DNA of 64,000 bases from Diospyros lotus (lineage: Eukaryota > Streptophyta > Magnoliopsida > Ericales > Ebenaceae), in the NCBI RefSeq assembly GCF_014633365.1, contig NC_068342.1, positions 420,622-484,621 on the forward strand. The letters are read 5' to 3'. Under the pieces are notes generated by a model. That model was not told the origin of the DNA. It ran no database searches and was given only the letters and a program-made list of their open reading frames with translations. Shown here one piece after another: positions 57,831-64,000 of the stretch. Position numbers and translations under genes: made by a program. Position 1 is the stretch's first letter; every line of letters starts with the position of its first letter.

Positions 57831-59092
57831 GAATAGAAACTAAATTGAGAGATCCAACCCGGATTTTCTTATGGGCAACTCTATTGAGATGGACTTATCA
57901 ACCTCATCTGAATAAAAGGAGGTGTGAGTGACAATAGAGATTATTAATTAATTTAGAGGGAATAGCGAAATTAATTAACGCACTTAATAGACAGAGTGAA
58001 GGTAGGTAAGTGGCTGCTAGATTTGAAGAAGTGTAGTTGAAGCGTGTAGTGTGGTTGTTTGTTACATACATACATATATATATATATTATATATATGGGA
58101 TGGGATGGAGAAGTGTGAGTTAAGTGGGAGCAGAATAATGTAGTATAGTAGTCAGAGTGAGTGACGTCGTAATGAAAAGCTGCAGCAGCATGAGTTACGG
58201 GGGGTGGGGTGGGGTTGAGCTGGCCGCGATGAAGTAGCTAACAAGCAAGCAATCTCTCTCAATTTTACTTCTACTGCAGCAGCAGCTTCCTTCTGCTAAA
58301 CAAAAGTAACGCTTTTGGACATTTAGATATCTCAATTACATAAATGTTATTAACGATATATATCAGCCTCGGGACTCGCCCAGCCTGCAGCAGCAGCAGC
58401 AAGAGATGTTCTCCCCAAAACAAACAAACACACTCCACCCTTAAAGAGCAAAGCCACCGCCACCACTCTACCCCCCTTCCCTTCCCTTCCCTTCCCTTCT
58501 TTAATAAAACAGCTTCCGCCCAACACGCAACCTCCACTCCCACTTCTTCTACCTATAGCTACTCTCATCCTCCTCTTCCTCTTCCTCTTCCTCTTCTTCT
58601 TCTTCTTCTTCTTCTTCTTCTTCTTCCCTGATCATGAGATATATTAACCATCTAATCTTTCACTGCTACTTACTGCCATTGATGGATCACTTCTCTCTGG
58701 CCCTATAAAAGCAATCTCCTCATCGCGGGGCTGGCCTCCCCTGCACCATCCGGTTCATGATTGATGACTGTCATCTCACCACTTTCTTATCATTTATCTA
58801 TCATCTACATACAATATATATATGTATGTATTTTTTTCTGTGTTCTTGTGAACCTATAATTAATATTATTCAGGTTTAATTACACTAAGTAAGATTTAGT
58901 AACTTACAATTCATGCCTAAAACATAAACACGTAAAAATTTATTATGCATGCATGCTGGCATAATATTAAGATCTATGTGCATGGATTAACCCGTTTTAA
59001 TTGATTTGATTTGGGAAAGATTATCAATGGCATTATATTATATATTTGTTTTTCATAAAGTACGAAGAACTGGGAATATCCCGTATGCCCAT

Positions 59093-59124
<32 letters not shown>

Positions 59125-59460
59125 GAGGAGACTTTGACATATATTGATCACACTTATATATATGTGTGTATAGTTGGGACTTGGGAAGAAGAGAATGACA
59201 AATTACTTGGGCAAGTAGTCAAGAGCGGAGGTCAAATCTAGCATTATGTGTCTGAAACATGTACATCATCAGGCCCGTCCGGCAAAGTGATAAGAAACAA
59301 ATGAATGCATACATCCATGACTTGGATTGCTTGGCTATATAGATAGATCTTCTTCAATATTATTAATTAATGGGGTCGTCTTTAAAGAATGCCCACTCCA
59401 AGACTCCATCGCCATCGCTGGCTTTAACTCTCTCTTCCCACGCCACTTTCCTTTCTTCTC
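57831..59460. other. Intergenic region upstream of MIR164
   Basis: Microsatellites: TA repeats near 58073-58096 and 59109-59123; a CTTCCT/CTT tract at about 58563-58627; an AC then AT run at about 59093-59123. A TATAAAAG occurs at 58704-58711 with no gene attached that I can see. Low-complexity ORFs at 58271-58631 are not credible genes. Confidence 0.4.
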
Positions 59461-59464
59461 TGTC

Positions 59465-59472
59465 TATAAATA
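59465..59472 (+). promoter_or_regulatory. TATA box of the MIR164 gene
   Basis: TATAAATA (59465-59472) in TCTGTCTATAAATACACAC lies about 135 bp before the MIR164 hairpin base. Plant MIR genes are pol II units with TATA boxes, so a start near 59495-59505 is expected. Inferred from position. Confidence 0.6.
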
Positions 59473-59599
59473 CACACAAGAGAATACGCTGGTTTTCTCA
59501 TCAGCCATGAGCCATTGTATTACGTACATAGATGGATAGATAGATAGATAGATAAAGAGACGAAGCATGGCATTGGCTTGGCGGTACGTAGGTGTGGTA

Positions 59600-59715
59600 C
59601 TGGGTGAGTAGCCCTTGCTGGAGAAGCAGGGCACGTGCAAGCTCGCTCTCACTTCATGAGCTTCCCTCTCTGCACGTGCTCCCCTTCTCCAACATGGGTT
59701 TCTCCCTCCAGCTTG
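59600..59715 (+). ncRNA. MIR164: microRNA precursor MIR164
   Basis: The 5' arm holds the 21-nt mature miR164 at 59619-59639, starting TGGAGAAGCAGGG and ending CACGTGCA, identical to the conserved plant miR164a/b form. The 3' arm holds the star strand at 59673-59693 (CACGTGCTCCCC to CTCCAAC), which pairs with the mature strand leaving 2-nt 3' overhangs. Flanking arms also pair (GAGTAGCCC with GGGTTTCTC), and the loop region has its own AGCTC/GAGCT pairing. miR164 directs cleavage of NAC transcription factor mRNAs (CUC1/CUC2 and NAC1 types), setting organ boundaries, leaf margin shape, lateral roots and ageing. The full primary transcript is not delimited. Position beside the folate-receptor-like and PP1 genes suggests the MIR164C locus, although Arabidopsis miR164c ends in G, not A. 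Confidence 0.95.
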
Positions 59716-62700
59716 TGCTTGGCTCGCTCTCTCTCTCTCTCTCTCCTCACACAATATGGCAATGGCCAAGGTATGCTCTATATATATAACCACAGCTGAA
59801 GTTCGGACTTGCCCCCATCAAATGTTTAAAGTTATCAAAATCTCTCTCTCTCTCTCTCTCTCTGCATGGACTACATATATATATCAAGCCCCCATTGTAA
59901 TTTGCAGGGTTTGTGTATCTCGAATGACAATGCAGTTCGCATCTCCAAGATGACGACCAAGATTCAACTGTAGTCATTTACAGAAAAACAAGAGATTCAA
60001 CTGTCGTCAATCTAACTAGAAGAAGACCTCTCTTAATAATCAACAGATGGAAAGCACAGCTCACTATTCATTTGGATCAAATCAATACGCATCAACAAAG
60101 CATTTACCAGTCATTTTGTAGCAGTTAAAATGTCAGCTGAAGGAAAAGATGAAGGTATATTAATATACCTATAGTGATGGTGACAATTGCTTCTGCATGT
60201 TTTTTGTTAATTAGTAAAAATTAAAAGAAACGATCGACCTAGTCAGAGATATTATAGAAACTGAATCGTAAGGTAAATATATATTGCTTTAGTTAGATTT
60301 GCATATTATCTTCATATTGCAGCTTTCGGGATCCGTGGTTTATCAAGCAGGAAATATATTTCTCTTACATGTTTAATAAAAGTATTAATCTTAAATAACA
60401 CAAAAGGCAATACTTTGTAATGATAATCTTTAATTTATTAAATGCATTCGTAGGCACGTACGGTCTGGTAACAGATTAATATTAGGATTCAAACATTAGG
60501 AATCAATTATGGATATATCCAGCTTATATAAACATTTCACAAGTAGGAAAGATATAAAAGCCTTGCTACAGCCTAGCCAAACGATTCCACCCGATTTGCC
60601 CCTCTGCATATATACAAGCGGCTCAAAAGGATGGTATTAAAAATACTTTTCTTTTTGTACTTTTCTTTCCCCTAAAAAGAAGTGAAAGAACTGATAAAAA
60701 TAAAAGAACTCCTTTACATATGCATGACATATATAATTTTTATTCATGTTATATAATTGGATACTATTATTAATATATCACATAAAAAGTCAATTTGCCC
60801 ATAGTACATGTAAATAGCTATAGTTTCATAGGTACGTGTACCTTTTTAAGGGCCCAATTGAAATTTGACTTTGGATTAATCTATTCTATCCAATAACATA
60901 GATTGACTAAAGGGCTAAAAATGATAGCAATATCTCGTTCAAATTGTAAATTTGTTCCCCAACCCTTCTTTGATTGCCTTCTATCTTATTTATCTTCTTT
61001 CATAGTTGTCTCTAGCAAGCCTCGATGATTGTCATCACCTCGCAGACCATCATTGTATCGCCTTATCGCATTGCCTCTCAATTGTGATTGACTAAGTAGA
61101 GAGGCGAAAGTGACAAAGTGATGCAACAATAATTGGTGAGGTGATCTAGTGATGATCGAAACTTATTAGAGGCAATCATGAAAAGAGAGAGAGGAGAGAG
61201 GAAACGAACAAGAAAGAGGCAAGTAAAGTAAATTTACAATTTAGAAGAAAATATTTTTATTATTTTTTCGCCCTTTAAACAGGCTCTTAATAAGGTTGTC
61301 TGATAATGTAGAAAGGATCTTTGGCCTTTCTTTAGTTAATATAGTCAAATGGGTCTCGATCAATCTATGCTGGTCAAGTTAAATATAATTCAATTGTAAT
61401 TTAAGTGTCAAATAAATAATATTTTTGAATTAAATAATACTTTTGTAATTATTAGAATGATACATATGAATTGCATGCATATGTTTGACGTGCGTACGTA
61501 CGTACAGAGAGTACTTGTTTAGAGAAGTTATATACAGATACAGTACTGTGTAGCTCTCGCTCGCTGATGAAAAAAAAGCCCTTTATTAAGCCTTTGATAA
61601 ATGAACAGAAATTGCAGTTTAGGCAGTGAAGGGTAGTACATTACGTAAGCTGCAGAACGTAGTACTAGCTAGTGTACGTACGAGTGAACACCAAATCCTT
61701 GATCCATTTTTGGTCCAAAGGTGAAATCGTTCACTCTAGGTGCCTCCCACACTCAGTTCAACAGGACGTGGAGGGTTAATCATAGTGATCTAGTCGGATA
61801 CAGTGGCTAGACTCGAGCTCACCGCGTATAAAGAGTCTCCCTCATTTTGAAAAAAAGTACCTCACATTGTCGTTTGCGAAACTCAATCCTCGATCTTGAT
61901 CTAAGATTCATCACGAAAGACATTTTGTGCCCCCTCCTTGACCAACCGAACTGTTCATGGGGCTCCTTATCCATTTTTGATGGGTTCAAGACCTGTGGGG
62001 ATGAGAATACTGTAACTCCGGGGTTAATTAAGCTGACGATGCATGCGCGTATGTTTTTTTCAGGGGCTGTGCTCTAATCAGACTCATCTGGGTGCGTATA
62101 TCATGAAGAGAATTAAGGGGACACACACATGTACATATATATATATATGTATATTTTAATTTTGATTGATGGTGGACATTGCAATAGTGCAGAGATAGAT
62201 TGATGATGATGATGATATGATGATGATAAGGTTGCGTACGAGAGAGAGAGAGAGGACTGTTATCTATGTGAGTAAGAGAGAGAGAGAGTTGATTTGGCAG
62301 TAGTAGTCTAAATAGTCAAAAAGAGAGGGAAAGAAATAAATAAAGGGGTTTGCGTAAGAAAGTGATGGATGGTAGGTGTAGCTCATCATTATCGTTTTCG
62401 TCAGAGTGGGGGACTCCGCTCTGCCCGCCGTGGGATTCCTTCCTTCCAGGTGCCCCCTCCGGCTTGCTTAAGCTTGTTGGAAATTGAAAAAGCAGCAGAG
62501 ACAGGCACAGAGAGAGAGAGAGAGAGAGAGAGAGGAAACCTTAAATTACAAGCAATGGGAAAACAGTGAAGAAGAGAAAGATACAGAGATAGAGAGAGAG
62601 AGAGATGACAGACACACAGACAGAGAAGACGGAGGAGGTGGAGGAGAATGGAGACGAAGAGAAGGAAAAGCAAGGAAACGAATATAACTCTCTTCCGTAC

Positions 62701-63398
62701 AACCTTACCCTGGTGGGTCGCACTAATACCCATAAGCCAATGCCATGTTGGCTTAATTATTAATTAATTAAATGAGACTGTTAAATGTTAATACTATTCA
62801 TTCATTTCTTACCTAATTATGTTTAATTTAACATTAGCTACCAATAAAAATATTAATTAATTAAAATATATATGTAATTTATTATAGTTGAGTTTGGCAG
62901 GTGAAGAAGAAGCAGGGAACCTTTAATTTCTGGGCCCCACGCCTCGCCTTGCCTTAGTCAACTCTCCTTTCCTTTCCTTTCCTTGCTTCCCCTCACTCCC
63001 TCCGTCCCTCCCACTAAGTAGCTCCTATTCTTCTTTTTTAACTTTTTACCCCAACCTATCCCTAATCTTTATTATGGAGTGTTGATTGATCATGCGAGAT
63101 TATTGATCTATAATTGTGAATGCAAGTACACTTTTAATTAAATGTTTTATTTAAAGAGTTGTATGCATGCTTCCCAATAATAAAGGAAAAAACCCAGCAG
63201 GCACAGAGATCGAACATGCGTTGGACCCCTGACCCTGCATCGATAACGCATGTATACTTTATTTTTATATTAAGTGTATTTATTTTATATATATATATAT
63301 ATATCAATCCTGTCATCATGCATTAATATATATGTTTCAAACTTCAAGCACTTTGTGCCCCCAGCTGGTCACAGCTGAGCTGCCCATACAGGCAAACA
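59716..63398. other. Intergenic region between MIR164 and SWEET
   Basis: CT repeats at about 59730-59747 and 59844-59863, GTAC repeats at about 61493-61504, GA repeats at several sites between 62240 and 62610, and a GAT run near 62200-62225. About 61690-62080 has a GC-richer stretch with repeated ATCCATTTTTG that looks like an unidentified repeat. About 62400-62470 is GC-rich with an ORF on each strand but no recognised protein. No gene is supported. Confidence 0.4.
60914..61275. repeat. Foldback (inverted-repeat) element
   Basis: The left end GGGCTAAAAATGATAGCAAT continues to CAAATTGTAAATTTG. The right end reversed reads GGGCGAAAAAATAATAAAAA and then TAAATTGTAAATTTAC. Inside, AGCAAGCCTCGATGATTGTC pairs loosely with GGCAATCATGA and GATCGAAACT on the other side. 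A non-coding foldback/MITE-like repeat is the best reading. No target duplication fixed. Confidence 0.45.
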
Positions 63399-63626
63399 TT
63401 AATATATATGAATTGGATCAGTTGTTGTGGAAGAAGAAGATAGGAGGGGCTGCGCATGATGATTGTGATCATCATCATGATGAGATGATGATGATGAAGA
63501 AATGGTCTTTGATGATCTGCGGGAGTATGGTTTTGATGATGATGATGATGATGATCCCTGGACCTGGTACACGGCGTAGAGCAGCAGCTGAGCTATCCCA
63601 AGAATAAACCCAGCTCCATTTGGTAC
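63399..63626 (-). CDS. SWEET: SWEET sugar transporter, last exon (3' partial)
   Basis: On the minus strand an AG acceptor at 63628-63627 opens a 75-codon exon ending TAA at 63401-63399. It starts VPNGAGFILGIAQLLLYAVY, the end of transmembrane helix 7 in plant SWEET transporters (family pattern PNGxGxxLGxxQLxLYxxY). The remaining 50-odd residues are a cytosolic tail of low complexity: SSSSSSSKPYSRRSSKT, SSSSSSHHDDDHNHH and QPLLSSSSTTTDPIHIY. SWEETs are bidirectional uniporters for glucose, fructose or sucrose in the plasma membrane or tonoplast. Earlier exons must lie beyond 64000. The subclade cannot be set from this piece. The tail is encoded by TCA/ATC trinucleotide runs, so its length is likely to vary between individuals. 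Confidence 0.85.
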   Translation of the reverse strand, partial: VPNGAGFILGIAQLLLYAVYQVQGSSSSSSSKPYSRRSSKTISSSSSSHHDDDHNHHAQPLLSSSSTTTDPIHIY

Positions 63627-64000
63627 CTAATCCAATTTTAATCAATTAACAGCAACATATCCATCATTGCACCATTCATCCATATATATATATATAAGCA
63701 TTAACTACTTAATTTACTTTACTGGCCTTGCCTGGCCCCCATTAATTAATCCATGCAATTAATTAATTAGTTAATTAATACTATCTGCGGCCCATGTGGT
63801 CTTCGTGTATAAGATATAGTCAAATGTATAAATTCATCCTTTTAACTTTCATATCTTTTTTTTTATTGTGGCACTTTTAATTTTACTTGATTCTAATTGC
63901 ACCCTGATCCAATTAATATGACATAAATTCACTCCTCAACTTTTACCTTTTTTTACTGTGACACATTCAACCTTGTTTAATTTCAATTGCACCCATGAAC
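63627..64000. repeat. Intron sequence of SWEET with a partial tandem repeat at the window edge
   Basis: Two related blocks of about 100 bp (about 63835-63905 and 63930-64000) share a T-rich run, TGTGRCAC, CTTGATTCTAATTGCACCC-like and TTTAATTTCAATTGCACCC phrases. The second is cut by the window end. TA repeat at about 63683-63696. No other exon of SWEET is visible here. Confidence 0.4.

Noticed and set aside
58344..58631. 95-codon plus-strand ORF ending in a Leu run
   Set aside because: Read of CTT/CCT repeats; no protein character.
58704..58800. TATAAAAG followed by a GC-rich block as a second small RNA gene
   Set aside because: GGGGCTGGCCTCCCC is a short palindrome but no long stem like that of a miRNA precursor is visible and no known miRNA matches.
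62369..62740. ORFs on both strands near a GC-rich block
   Set aside because: Mostly GA/CT repeats; the GC-rich core matches no family I know.
1..64000. CRISPR arrays, bacterial operons, rRNA or intact tRNA genes
   Set aside because: None seen; repeats are transposon-derived or microsatellites and gene structure is plant nuclear.

Overview
This window is nuclear DNA from a flowering plant, almost certainly a eudicot. The evidence is AT-rich intergenic DNA, short GT-AG introns, plant-specific families (RCI2/PMP3, DRM/ARP, SWEET, MIR164, TOPP-type PP1), plant LTR retrotransposons and hAT, Helitron and SINE elements. No species can be named from the sequence alone.

Layout. The left edge (1-172, minus) is the first exon of a rhodanese/UPF0176 (STR8-like) gene. 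A two-exon RCI2/PMP3 membrane peptide follows (2159-2558, minus). A decayed alpha/beta-hydrolase pseudogene, probably chlorophyll-dephytylase-like, lies at 3297-5480 (minus). From 5.5 to 12 kb is a repeat field with a SINE (7289-7461), a Helitron-like element (8208-9494) and a miniature LTR retroelement with a 76-bp interior (9815-10960). TCTP (12130-13278, plus) converges on the 26S proteasome ATPase RPT5 (14007-24887, minus, 10 exons). RPT5 intron 3 is 6.7 kb because it holds a 3.46-kb non-autonomous LTR retrotransposon and a 1.08-kb hAT derivative. RPT5 diverges from a PP1 catalytic subunit gene (26217-28672, plus). A folate-receptor-like secreted/membrane protein gene (31434-36549, minus) and a DRM/ARP dormancy/auxin-associated gene (39814-41286, minus) follow.

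From 42.9 kb onward genes are sparse. There is a frameshifted organellar ribosomal protein uL18 pseudogene (42905-43235). Then comes a 12.5-kb nested retroelement complex (about 45.3-57.8 kb): two inverted copies of one degenerate gypsy-like element, broken by three solo LTRs (45547-48065, 50880-53015, 53255-56404), each still flanked by a perfect 5-bp target duplication. A clear MIR164 hairpin sits at about 59600-59715 with a TATA box upstream. The right edge holds the last exon of a SWEET sugar-transporter gene (63399-63626, minus).

The genes are not an operon or pathway; they are independent plant genes. As I recall the Arabidopsis map, TOPP8, a folate-receptor family gene, an organellar L18 gene and MIR164C lie close together on chromosome 5 in the same order. 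That would make 26-60 kb a conserved microsyntenic block in which the L18 copy has decayed. This needs an outside check. All exon boundaries below were derived by reading splice sites and protein continuity by eye; untranslated regions are not delimited.
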